Shown here: in pieces, positions 23,583 through 33,278 of the stretch
How the letters are laid out: each line of letters starts with the position of its first letter
Numbering within the stretch: the stretch's first letter is position 1
From: Pigoraptor vietnamica
Taxonomy: Eukaryota; Opisthokonta; Filasterea
Direction of reading: 5' to 3'
NCBI GenBank assembly: GCA_943704525.1
Contig: CALSCQ010002536.1
Location: 1-34,222 of the forward strand
Length of the DNA stretch: 34,222 bases
Made by a program: the position numbers and the translations under genes
The notes under the pieces: generated by a model
The model's input: only the letters and a program-made list of their open reading frames with translations
Database searches by the model: none
What the model was told of the DNA's origin: nothing

Positions 23583-26256
23583 ATGCAGCACAAGGTATTA
23601 GGCACAATCGGACCCCGCCAGACGCGCCCATCGGTGAGTCACTGCCGTACGCTTACGCGTATGGAGTTGCGTGTTGTTGTGTGTGCGTGCGTGTGCGTGC
23701 GTGTTTTTCCAAGGGCGCGCGCGTTCATGCATCTAAATCACCCGCACGCGTGTGCCTTTGTATTCTGACTCGAGATGATCCTTCGATGCGAAGGTCGATT
23801 GGACCGTGCAGCACGAGCACGCGCCACACCACGGCGACGACTCCCACGCTGCCGACGGGCGACCGCAGCCTCGCATGTCCATTGTCCTCCCGGAGCTCGT
23901 CGCGCCTTCCTCGTTTGGGAGGCCGTCACGTGAGTCGTTTGTGGGTCATCGGCGAGTCCCGCATCCGCAAAGGGATGGGGGGTTGCAACGGTTGCCGGAC
24001 GCGCCGCACCGTCCGAGCGACGCGGGCCTTTCTTCCCTCCGAAGACTCTCGTCCGACCAACAGCAACAGTCAAACCGTCGCGCGTCGAGAGGGGGCGATG
24101 CGGCGCGGCAGGCGCGTGCATCCCTGGTCGCCGTGGCAGAGACGGTGGATGAGGAGTGCACGGAGAGCTCTGGGGATGGGATTGGGATTGAAGGGCACGG
24201 CATGAATGGCGGTCATACGCACGCGGCGGCGCAGCACGCGCACGCACACGCTGAAGGGGCTGCGTCAAGCGATGGCGACGCCGAAAGGGCGCGGAGAGCG
24301 TCTGTGGTTGTGCTGTCGCTCGAGTCGATGGCTGACGTGCGCAACCGGAAATTGGAGGAGCTGAAGCGGCGAAAGGGGGGCTTTGCAAAGCCGCCGTTCG
24401 CCAAGGCAGAACCGGTGCGTGGCGCATGTGTGTGCGCGCGTGGGCGTGTGCTTGTGTGTTAGTGTGCGTCCGTTTGTGCGCGTGTCTGCGTGTGTCCTCG
24501 CTGTCGACACGCGCGCGTGCCTGTTCAACTCGCATCTTCTCGATTGTTTATGCTCGTTTTTCCTCGGACAGGTGGGCGTGCCCGGTGTTCCCGTGGGGAC
24601 GAACGTGGCGTCCCCCGCGTCCCGCACACGACGCAGCATCGCGTACGCCGTTGGCGCGCTGCCCAGTCGGCAGTTTGCTGAGGCCATCCCTCCGTCGCAA
24701 GAGCGGCGGTTGCACGAAGCGCACCACTCCGGCGCGACACCCCCTCCCGCGCCGCACCGTGTCAGCGTGTTCCACAGGGGGAGCGACGCGCGCGCGAGCA
24801 TCTTTGAGTTTGGGCCTCGCAATGTGCGGCGAAGCATCTTTGATTATCCCATCGGCGAGATGCCGTTGCTGAAGAAGTCTCGCTTTGGGCCCGCCGAGCC
24901 GAACCCAGTGACCGAGGTGCGCATCCAAAAGATGAAGGAGGCGGAGGCGCGGCGGAGGGCGCGAGAACGAGAGGCGTTGGACGCGGAGGTGAAGAGGCGC
25001 GCGAAGGCCAAGGGGAAGTCGGGGCGCAAGGAGGACGGCGGCGAGGACGAGGAGGGGGAGTCGGACGATCCGGACGCGCGCATCAGGGCACGTATGCGCG
25101 GGTGTATTAACGACGCGGAGAAGAGTCGCATTGTCAACGAGAAGCAGCTTCACCGGTTTGGTCTCTTGTTCCGCGCGCTGGATGCTGGCGGGAAGGGGGC
25201 GCTGTCGCTTGACGAGCTGCGGAAAGGGCTCGAGCACGTGACGGTCGAGGAAGACGGCGTGACGGAGCAGCTGCCAGAGGAAATGGGGGACAAGGTCGCG
25301 TACATCCTTAAGGTGCGTGGAGAGTCGTGCGTGCGTATGTGTGTGTGTGGGCAGACAAGTATTGTAGTTTTTCTGAGGTTTGCAAAGTGGTACATTAATG
25401 CCGGTAATGTGGACAGGGGTGCATGTGTGAGAAGGTCGCGGGATTGTTTTTTTTTCCGATGGTGTGTTTTGCATGTGAGTGCCCGTGTTTGAGATGGTCG
25501 CCTTGCGCGACTCGGGGACTTCTCACTGACACGCGCTGTTCGCAGGTGCTTGACTTGGAGAGCAACGACCACGTGACGGAAAAGGAGTTTGTGGTGGCAA
25601 TGGCCCTCTGCGAGCGCATGAACGATGTCGAGGAGAATGGGTGGGTGGTTGTGCGTGCGCCTTAAGAGCTCTGTTATTCGCGTTGTCGACGCACACTTGA
25701 AATTCCTCACTTGATTAATCTGACCAGGTATCCTAGTCCTAGCCCTAGCCTTAGCTCTAACCCTAACTCTTCCCGCCGGCACGCACTCCCCACTCGCTCG
25801 CCACCTCGCCGCACTCGCCTTGCGCGATCGTTCACACCGCGCCCCTCCCCCGCAGTCCCGACGGCAGGCCGCTCAAAGCGAATTTTGACTTTCAGCGCCT
25901 CGAACGCGAAATTCGCCACTATCGCCAGCTATTCCTCCTGTGCGACATGGACCGCAGCGGTTACCTCAGCGTGGAGGAACTGCAGGTCCTACTTGCGTCG
26001 TCTGGACAGGTGTGTCCCATGAATGTTACCGCTGTTCGTCTTTGTTGCAGTGAAACAGCGAGCCTGCGACTGGTGCCGTTGCAAACAGACTCTGAGCAAG
26101 CGTGAATTGCCTGTGCAGGTCACCACGCTCGCCGAGGCTCAGGCCATCCTCCGCCACATGGACACGGACAACAACGGCGTCGTCGATTTTGTAGAATTCC
26201 TCGCCTACATTCCCTTCTTCGTGGACATACACGGCCGCCTTGTTGGGTCCGTGTGA
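23583..26256 (+). CDS. EF-hand calcium-binding protein (6 exons, 599 aa)
   Basis: Exons: 23583-23633, 23794-24414, 24572-25312, 25546-25640, 25856-26009, 26119-26256; 1800 nt, 599 residues. Exons 3-6 are firm. The first junction is less sure because the acceptor at 23792-23793 has a poor pyrimidine tract; the next in-frame ATG is at 23875. The N-terminal 420 residues are low complexity with a His/Ala-rich patch and a basic coiled coil (KMKEAEARRRAREREALDAE). Four EF-hands lie at the C-terminus. EF1 (LDAGGKGALSLDEL) and EF2 (LDLESNDHVTEKEF) have degenerate loops. EF3 (DMDRSGYLSVEE) and EF4 (DTDNNGVVDFVE) have canonical Ca2+-ligand patterns. I do not recognise a named orthologue. A calcium sensor with a long scaffold-like N-terminus is the most that can be said. 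Confidence 0.8.
25733..25771. repeat. degenerate telomere-like repeat in an EF-hand gene intron
   Basis: Intron 4 of the EF-hand gene (25641-25855) contains six or so tandem six-base units reading CCTAGT, CCTAGC, CCTAGC, CTTAGC, TCTAAC, CCTAAC. These are variants of CCCTAA, the C-rich strand of TTAGGG telomeric repeats. It is too diverged for an active telomere and is best called an interstitial telomere-like sequence. Confidence 0.7.
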
Positions 26257-26570
26257 GTGTCAGTGCGTGCGTGCGTCTTGCGTGCATGTCGATTATTTTT
26301 TGTCTCGTTCTTAAGTTTGCCTTTCTGTCTTGTCATTCTGACTTCGATCGCGTTGCGCGTTTTTGTGCCACTTGCGTTTGCGCAAATTAAAAAATTGCCT
26401 TAAAAGTTTGTCAACTTCAGAGTTGCAATTAGATGTGTAAAGATACGATAAACACTAACCGTACACATTTAAGGCTCACGCCGCACGCCCGAAATTCACA
26501 ACGCACACAACCGCACGCCCGACATGCAAGGTGGCACCGCAATTTGAAAGCAATCGCAACAGGCCGAGCT
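26257..26570. other. convergent 3' region of EF-hand and O-methyltransferase genes
   Basis: About 310 bases between two convergent stop codons. It is T-rich then A-rich in the middle (26290-26410) with aaattaaaaaattg near 26384-26397. It probably carries both polyadenylation sites; no canonical AATAAA was seen. No gene. Confidence 0.45.
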
Positions 26571-28428
26571 TCAAGGACGAGAGGCGACCACAACAGAGTA
26601 GTAGCCGTACGTCGGCTGCACGCGCACGTTGACAAAGCCCGCAGACCCAAGCAACTCCTCGAGCTCCCTGAACGTGTACTGCTTGCCCTTCGTGTAGACG
26701 AGCATGTGCATGGAGAAGAGCGCGGCGGTGAGGGGCCCGCTCCGGTCGTCCGCAATGAGCATCTCGTGAAGGACGATTTTGCCACCCGGCCGGAGCGTCG
26801 AAAACGCGGACTTGGCGAGGTGCAGGTTCTGCGCGTCCGTCCAGTCGTGGAAGACATTCGAGAGGAACACGGCGTCGTAGCCCTCGGACTGCGCCGGCCA
26901 GGGCTGGGTGAACATGTTGACGGCGCGTGTGTTGATCTGCGAAGACACGCCAGCTGCGAAAAGGGCAAATGGGGTGGAATGTTAGCATCGCATGCATACA
27001 CACCACAAGCATTGTGGTAAGATGCACACGACGCGCAAGGCGTGCGCAAGAAAGGTCTGATGCAAGATGTGCTGTGCGCTGGCGAGGCGTACCGTTGCGC
27101 ACGTATCTCTCTGCGATCGGGCAGACGACGGGAAGCTCCATGATCGTCACGTGGATGGAGGGGAACTTCTTGGCAATTGCGATGCTGCCAGTGGGCAAAG
27201 CGAGTATAAGAGACCGAAGGTTACATACACACACGCGCACGCCCTAGCACCCGCCGGCGATTCGACAAACACTCGCACAAAGGCATTGCTACAGGAGCCC
27301 ACAAAGACTGTAGCCGCCATGCTACGTGTGGAACATTCACCTTGCCGTCATATGCGCACAATCGTCCCTAAGAACGCACACACCTGAAGCAGCCCGAGCC
27401 GGCGCCGACGTCGAGCACCTTGGAGATGCCCTCCTTCGCAAAGTCGAACGCGGCGACCATTCCCGCAGCCGCAGGGACCGAGTGGCTCTGGAAGGCTGCC
27501 GTCAAAAACTCGGCCTTCTCAACCGAGAGTTCGCCGCTCTCCCACGAGTCCGCGGCGCCGATAAGCTTGTCCGCCTCGATGGCCTTCTTGAGGGCGTCGT
27601 GTGGCTGCGCACGGGAAAAAGCTGTGAGCCAAACGGCGACAAGGCCAAAGACTTGTGAGTGTGTTGTATGTGTGTGTGTGTGTGCGTGGAGCGTGCTTTT
27701 GTTTGGCTTGTGGTGTGGATATCGTACTGTACACAATAACACTACGCACGCACTTGCGCAAAACACATGCGCATGCAGAAACAGGCACGCTCCACACCAC
27801 AAGCCAAACAAAAGCACGCTCCACGCACACACACACACACATACAACACACTCACAACGCACAAATACACGCACATCCAAATACACACACGCACACTCCA
27901 CCACACAAGCCAATTACGCACCTGCGCAAACTTGTCACCAATGAGCATCTCGCCCCAATAGAACGACTTTCCCTTCACAAGGTACGTGCGCGACGACGCC
28001 GACAGGTAGTAACGCCCGCCGCTGCGCGTCACATACTTGCTGGCCGTTGCAACATCAAGCAGGGCCTGCGTCCTGCGAACAGCGACACATCGCGTGAATA
28101 ATTTGTCGTTGCGCAGCGATCGGCACCGAATTAGCGACCAACTCACCCGCGGGGGCCAAGCGAGAGCCGCTGCGCAATGTCGGACGTCGTGAGGCCAGGT
28201 GATGTCTCGAGGAGGTTGAAGACGCCAAGGTCAATGGCCACCTGATGGAGGGGACTGTCAATTCTCGATGCACTGGCTCATGCATGCGCAATAGCACGCA
28301 ACAAACTGCGCAACGACACAAGTATGACACGTGCGCAGTGCAACACGCACCGTCACGGTGGGAAAGAGCCACTGCGAGAGCCACGCATCCCACAGAAGGA
28401 CGTCCTCGAGAGGGGGGAGCTCGGCCAT
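26571..28428 (-). CDS. SAM-dependent O-methyltransferase, ASMT/COMT type (6 exons, 339 aa)
   Basis: Minus-strand exons: 28428-28351, 28241-28147, 28072-27922, 27604-27384, 27184-27093, 26953-26571; 1020 nt, 339 residues. The N-terminal winged-helix dimerisation domain is present (VAIDLGVFNLLETSPGLTTSDIAQRLSL..., YYLSASSRTYLVKGKSFYWGE). The Rossmann domain has the SAM-binding loop VLDVGAGSGCFS, then VTIMELPVV, YDAVFLSNVFHDW with the catalytic-base position H248, and LRPGGKIVLHEMLI. Length and motif order match class I plant-type or acetylserotonin O-methyltransferases, which methylate hydroxyl groups on small aromatic substrates. The substrate cannot be read from sequence. Exon junctions are all in phase. 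The intron between exons 3 and 4 contains a long perfect inverted repeat. Confidence 0.92.
27653..27857. repeat. perfect 67-bp inverted repeat (hairpin) in O-methyltransferase intron 3
   Basis: The left arm 27653-27719 (starts ttgtgagtgtgttgtatg, ends ggcttgtggtgtgga) is the exact reverse complement of the right arm 27791-27857, base by base over 67 nt, with a 71-nt spacer. The arms hold a (GT)n core flanked by unique sequence. A decayed further copy of the arm end (ctccaccacacaagccaat) occurs near 27895-27913. It lies wholly within intron 3 (27921-27605) of the O-methyltransferase gene. No target-site duplication is evident. Confidence 0.95.
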
Positions 28429-28850
28429 GATTTCAGAAACTGTTGAGCACGAAGGGAGAGCGAGTCTTTGTGGGATGGCGACCGGGAACTTTGTGTGCAG
28501 CTTTCGTGCACATGCATGGCAGCTCTTCAGCGCACGCAATGCACTCGAGAGCACGCACACACGCACGTGTGGCTAGCAGTGAGCTGGTTGCGTGTGACGG
28601 CTGCCATTTCATGTTACCTTTACATGTGGTATAGTTTTGATAGGAAAATCTCTGTATGAGAATATAGGTACAATTGAAGTGGTAATAATGGAATTCATTT
28701 GTATCACTTGTGACCAGGACTTGAAGCTTATTGTTGTTTTCAAATATCGTACTTAAGTAATGTATTTGCATCATTGCATCACGGGAGTTGCCCACTGACA
28801 GCCGTGTGAGACTGCGCATGACCGTCCAAACTGAGATAAATTCAGTGTTG
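28429..28850. other. upstream region of the O-methyltransferase gene
   Basis: About 420 bases upstream of the O-methyltransferase start, AT-rich from roughly 28600 to 28770. I see no gene. The stretch 28815-28850 may be a further decayed copy of the tandem repeat that begins at 28851. Confidence 0.45.
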
Positions 28851-29300
28851 CCGTGGATTTGCTTTGCTCTAAGGTGTTTGACTCGAAAACTCGGAGAACT
28901 GCACGAGCAAATTCCCATACATCGCACTGCAGTGACAATGGCTGGAAGAGTGCGCCGTGGATTTGCTTTGCTCTAAGGTGTTTGACTCGAAAACTCGGAG
29001 AACTGCATGAGCAAGTTCCCATACATCGCACTACAGCGACAATTGCTGGAAAAGTACGCATGGACGCCAAAATTGCAGGAGCAGATTCCCATACAGCAGC
29101 AGTACTATGACAATTCGGCTTGGAAAAGTGCGCATGGCCATTTGCTTTGCAACGGCGTTTGACTAGAAACGCAAAGAACTTGCATGAGCAAATTCCCATA
29201 TAAAACCACTATGACAAATGCTGGGAAAGTGCGCATGCCTAGTTGCATAGCCCGGGGTTCAACGCAGAGTGCATGAGCAAATTCCCACACTATACAGATA
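28851..29300. repeat. degenerate tandem repeat, five copies with a conserved 15-bp core
   Basis: Units start near 28851, 28955, 29060, 29133 and 29233 (104, 105, 73, 100 and about 68 nt). Units 1 and 2 are nearly identical; unit 3 lacks the middle; units 4 and 5 are strongly diverged. In every unit a core gagcaaattcccata is kept with at most one change: 28905-28919, 29009-29023, 29079-29093, 29186-29200, 29275-29289. A second shared segment is tgacaattgctggaaaagtgcgcatg-like between cores in units 1-4. It lies between the O-methyltransferase and the small membrane-protein gene. Open frames through it are not supported as coding. Confidence 0.85.
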
Positions 29301-29349
29301 TGACCATGCATGGTGGCATGGATTCGTAAACAAATGAGCGACTGCGTCG

Positions 29350-29994
29350 TCAACGAGCGCTGAAATTCGTGCCGCAATACGAGAATGCGTCGAGAAGAAG
29401 CACAAAGCAACCCACGACGGCCAACAGCGACAGCGCACACAATTCGACGGCAAGGGTCAGCGGAAGCAGCACGAGCAGCCAGCCACTCCTTCGCGAGAGC
29501 AGTATCAACCGTCGAGAGAGCGGCGTCAGGCGTATTGCGCGCTGCGAAGGCTCCGGTTGCACACGCAGCGCCGCGCCCGCCTCGTCCTGAGCAGCGCACG
29601 ATGGAAGACTGCGGTCTCGAAGTGACGCGGGGTGCTGCGTGCCTTGTTCGACGTCAACTTCAGGGTCGATGCAGAGGTACTTAAAGAGTAGAGACGAGCG
29701 ATCGCCGGGACAGCACAGGGAGGGGCACGAAGGGCTATCTTCTGCAAAGTGCAATTCGTTGTCAGTCGCACGAATGCTTTCCTTCATCACGGCACAAATG
29801 AATTCACACGCGCAAACGCACGCACGCAAGAAGACACAAACGAACCCACGCAAGAAGACACAAACGAACCCACGCAAAAGAACACGAACGCTCCAAAGAA
29901 CACAAACGAACGTCACTAGCGATGCATTCCACGTGAGCATGAAGCACGCGTATTGACCTTCGTTCGCATGTCCCAAGAGGGGTTGGCCCTCCAT
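29350..29994 (-). CDS. putative small membrane protein (2 exons, 142 aa)
   Basis: Minus-strand exon 1 is 29994-29958 (MEGQPLLGHANE), exon 2 is 29741-29350; 429 nt, 142 residues in phase. The N-terminus is hydrophilic with a Cys cluster (SCPSLCCPG, about 17-25) that could be lipidated. A Gln/Glu/Asp-rich linker follows. Residues about 99-132 are strongly hydrophobic (SGWLLVLLPLTLAVELCALS then LLAVVGCFVLLLDAF), long enough for one long or two tightly packed membrane helices. I recognise no family. The donor is non-typical (GTCAAT) and the alternative is an unspliced frame from a non-ATG codon, so exon 1 is tentative. The gene is head to head with the CHAT-domain gene, 278 bp apart. Confidence 0.45.
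   Translation of the reverse strand: MEGQPLLGHANEGQYACFMLTWNASLVTFVCVLWSVRVLLRGFVCVFLRGFVCVFLRACVCACEFICAVMKESIRATDNELHFAEDSPSCPSLCCPGDRSSLLFKYLCIDPEVDVEQGTQHPASLRDRSLPSCAAQDEAGAALRVQPEPSQRAIRLTPLSRRLILLSRRSGWLLVLLPLTLAVELCALSLLAVVGCFVLLLDAFSYCGTNFSAR
29820..29915. repeat. 24-bp tandem repeat in intron of the small membrane-protein gene
   Basis: The unit cgcaagaagacacaaacgaa plus cccа-like spacer recurs two full times from about 29823, then a third, altered copy (cgcaaaagaacacgaacg...) and a partial one with caaagaacacaaacgaacg. It lies within the proposed intron 29742-29957. Confidence 0.75.
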
Positions 29995-30272
29995 CACACA
30001 GCACCCAGCTCAGCCGAGCGAACCCATTCTACGCATGGAACGCGGCCTTGCAATGCTGCATGCGCGTGTGGAGAGAGTATGTGTGGCGCGGTTTCAATAT
30101 AATTTGGGATCGACGTCATCAGATGAGTGGTGACGCCACAAGCCGCTGTTGTACACGCGTTTTGATTGGTGGATGGGAGAATAGCCACTTCCACACTCAC
30201 ACGCGCACACACGCACGCACACACACGCTCGTCTCCACTCTCTCGGCCAGCGTGCCTGCTTCGCCAACTCAA
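29995..30272. promoter_or_regulatory. bidirectional promoter region of the membrane-protein and CHAT genes
   Basis: These 278 bases separate two divergent start codons. A TATA-like caatataattt lies near 30094-30104. A CRE-like gacgtcatc (30112-30120) matches seven of the eight TGACGTCA positions. A short CA-rich tract (30195-30230) lies toward the CHAT start. Motif-level evidence only. Confidence 0.4.
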
Positions 30273-32705
30273 ATGGGACACGATACTTCGAGCGCTGCTG
30301 CGAATTCGTTTGCGAAAAGTCGACATCTGCAACGCTCTCTCGAGGCAGGGCCTCCTGGCCTTGACCCGAACGACCCCATGGCGCTTGTTGTTGAAATCAT
30401 CCCGCCGGTGGACACGCGGGAGTGAGTGTTTGGCTGCTTTCCGTGTGACTCCAAGCTGTGCGAGTCTCACACTCGCATTCCACTTGCACACACACACACA
30501 CACACACACACACACCAAACACACACACACACTCAGGCAACAGCGCAGCGCCGAAACATCATACCAAGTCCGCGTCAACGGGCAGTGCGTTGCACGCTTC
30601 GACATGGTCCCCATCGCCATCGAAGCGCGGGCGTCCGAAGCCAGCCAAGCGACGGAGTACTGTCGCAGCCTACAGGGTTACTGCTACGAGTTGTCTGCGG
30701 GAAGCCTCACGCTCTCGCTCGTGCATCTCTCGGCGAACTATGAAGCCCCTTCGCTGGGGACGACCACCCTGCGGGGCATCGGCAAATTCGACATTCAACT
30801 TACGGGAGATCCGAAGGGCCGCTTGTCGTATGCGGTGCGCTCGCCCTCTTCAGTCTACCGGTTCGAATACGGTCTCGTTGTGCGCGTCGAGATGAACGAA
30901 TGTGATTTCGGGACTGCCTTCTTCGGCTTCGACATAGTCGGATGTGCCAAGTACTTCAACTGGATGGCGCGAGGTGAGCTCAAGCGAATTCCCATGCCAG
31001 TGTGCAGGGTGAATCGCATCCACTGCTTCCTCGAGTTTTTCCAACGACGGCCACTCTTTCTCATTTTGTGCGCGTTTGTTATAGACCTTCGCAAGCAGAT
31101 ATTCTCGACCGATCCACTTCCCGAGTTGGGGCCCGATCTCACCGGCGTTCGTGTCGTTGGCGCCAGCGGAAGCGGAAAGAGCGGGCGCGAGTCTGAGGAG
31201 TCTGACGAACAGACTGCGGTAGGCCGCGATCTCCGAAAGTACGCGAGTGCGGCCGTGCTGCACCCGATGGGACACTGCGTCGTCGAATTTATGAACAAGT
31301 CGATGCCCAACCGTTGCCTCGCGCTATCATGGAGGCCTACTTTCGCGTCTTCGGCAGCAATCGTCTTTTCATCGAACGTACCGTCGGTGCGTTGCGCGAC
31401 GCTCACCTTTCCGCGCTGCTGACTCAGGCCGATGACGTGGTTATGACGGACGCCCAGGACGTTGATCATCGGGGCGATGATACCGGGACGCAGAGCACGA
31501 CGGCGGCGGTGTTCGACGCGCTGTGCGCTTTGCCCCAATTTGAGCGCGTCGCCGCGGTTCTCAGGAACCTTCCTGCGTCCGAGAAGGTGTGGCTTTTTAT
31601 TGCGACACCATCGATTCCTGAGAAGGAATGGCGGAAGGAGTGGGCGTCGCTGAGGGCGGCGTGCGGTTCGGCCTGGCGGACACAGTGCGCCCTCGTCGTG
31701 ATTTCGAGCGAGGAAGAACTCCGTATCGTACTGCGCGCCCGGAGCGAGTTCGAGGCGATTCACATCGCCGGCAAGGGTCGGCAGGACGGTCTCTGCTTCA
31801 GTGACCAAACGATGTCGTGGGAAGACGTGGCGGCGGTGTGCATTCAAGCGCGCCCGAGCCTCGTGTTCTTGAACGCGTGCTACTCGAAACGTGCCGCGGA
31901 ACCCATACGCAATTTCACGGGACGTGCGACCGTGACCGTTGGCGTACGGCGCCTCGTCCCCGGCGGTACAGCCGCACGTTTTGGCCTTGGGATCTACGAG
32001 GGCATTGCCCTCCAAAGCGGGTGTCTGCAGACGCGCGCGGCCGTGGCCTTCGGGAACTGGTATCGCGATGCGGAGCTGTACAAGTCGTACGAAGGTGCGT
32101 TTGCAGGTCACTTTCGATTGTTTTGCAAGTTCTCACCTTCCCTGGCATCGCAGTCCGCAAGGAGCCGTATGTCATGTATGCGCGCCTGATGGGGGACGGC
32201 ATCCCCTTAGAGCACGCGCTCGAGGTCGATCGTCGCTTTTCGGTGGAGCTCCTGCGTGATCTTCCGTCCAACGGGTCGAGCGGCTGCTGCAGTGCCTGGT
32301 GCCTGTGTCGGTATCTCTTTTGGATGGTCGTTTTCCTCGTCCTCCTCGCTCTTGTCGGTGAGTGAAGCGCTAAGGAGACTGCCGATTGCACATCTTGTGA
32401 GCTACGTTAAGTGATACTGCGTCTCCGGCACTATCGCAGTCAACGAGATTGAGAACGGGCCACCGAAGTTGCTGAAAGACATGAATGTCCGAACGGTAGC
32501 GCTTCCGACGGCACAAACCTTCGACCTCCACCATCACTTCATCGCAGATCCTGCGAAGGGCGACGCCCACTTGGTCGCGGGAGGCAGCGTCCTTGTTCAG
32601 TGCAAGGAGCATTTGGCGTTTCAAGTCCGCCTTTGCAAGGTCTCGTTCCGCATCACGCACGGCGCGAAACTGCCGGTTGACTACCCTATGGACGATCCGC
32701 GCTAG
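30273..32705 (+). CDS. CHAT-domain (caspase-like) membrane protein, catalytic His replaced (6 exons, 648 aa)
   Basis: Exons: 30273-30421, 30537-30973, 31085-31238, 31358-32094, 32154-32357, 32440-32705; 1947 nt, 648 residues, all phases consistent. Residues 1-250 resemble no family I know. Residues about 290-470 match the CHAT peptidase fold: EKVWLFIATPS, FEAIHIAGKGRQDGLCFSD, SLVFLNACYSKRAAEPI, and ARFGLGIYEGIA. The nucleophile of the LNACYS motif is present (C421). In CHAT enzymes the other motif is HxxGHG; here it reads HIAGKG, so the catalytic His position is K386 and proteolysis is doubtful. A single hydrophobic helix (YLFWMVVFLVLLALV, about 546-560) and a roughly 88-residue tail ending at TAG follow. 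CHAT proteins in bacteria act in caspase-like signalling and defence; a regulatory pseudoprotease role here is inference. Least sure splice: 31239-31357 (donor GTACGC), needed to connect two open frames. Confidence 0.78.
30486..30535. repeat. (CA)n tract in CHAT gene intron 1
   Basis: CA dinucleotides fill most of intron 1 (30422-30536) up to the acceptor ACTCAG. Here CA, not GT, is on the sense strand, so the GT-sense pattern of other introns is not universal. Confidence 0.95.
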
Positions 32706-33278
32706 CAGACGCACCCAGAAACACCGTGTGACCGACCGTACGCCTCCCTCGGAGCTGTCTGGTCCCGGTCGAACTATTCGGAACCGAGGATGCATAAAAC
32801 CTATGGGAATTGAGAGGAAAGCGGCCTTTCCATGGTTATCCGATCCAACTACAGACGTAAAAGCAGTACGCTTGCTGCATGTTGGCGCTTATACAGTTGG
32901 ATTCCGGCCGGCGTGGGCCGAGTCAGCTGGCCGGGTGCCGGGGAACTGATCCCCGGGTCCGGAAATGTTGCTCGCCCTTCCCTTCAACATAGAGTTGGAC
33001 CACCGGTTGAAGTTCTCTCTCGCCGTTGATTCACTGGGTACCAGGACAGCAGAGGGCTCCCTCCGGCCGAAGGGTGCATTTCCGGCAGTTGTGTGCCAGC
33101 GATCGCCTGTTTGTAGAGTGGGAGTGCGGAGATTGCATTGTTGGGATCTCTCAGCTGATTGGCGCACGTGGACGCGTCCAGACAGTTCGGTGACTTCCGA
33201 CTGCCTTGTGCGTGAGTCGCGAAGAGAAGCTCGCACCCTTCACCTTTGCATTGTCGTCGCTCCTTCGCCCTCGAGAGC
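32706..33278. other. intergenic region before the ERMP1-like gene
   Basis: About 570 bases with no supported gene; open frames are short and conflicting. A GC-rich imperfect inverted repeat ccgggtgccgggg / ccccgggtccgg lies at 32932-32961. Nothing else stands out. Confidence 0.5.

Noticed and set aside
27653-27857. Transposon with terminal inverted repeats
   Set aside because: No target-site duplication or transposase is visible and the spacer is only 71 nt; kept as an inverted repeat of unknown origin.
28771-29199. 142-aa minus-strand frame through the tandem repeat
   Set aside because: Its apparent repeated peptide is only the DNA repeat translated. Units vary by lengths that are not multiples of three, and no splice pattern or family match supports it.
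28851-29300. CRISPR array
   Set aside because: Units are too long, diverge gradually, and have no uniform repeat/unique-spacer structure; the genome is eukaryotic.
31239-31357. Frameshift or pseudogene break in the CHAT gene
   Set aside because: The frame change is explained by a 119-nt GT-AG intron with matching phase (AA|C) and a good acceptor, similar in size to the preceding intron. Transcript data are needed to be certain.
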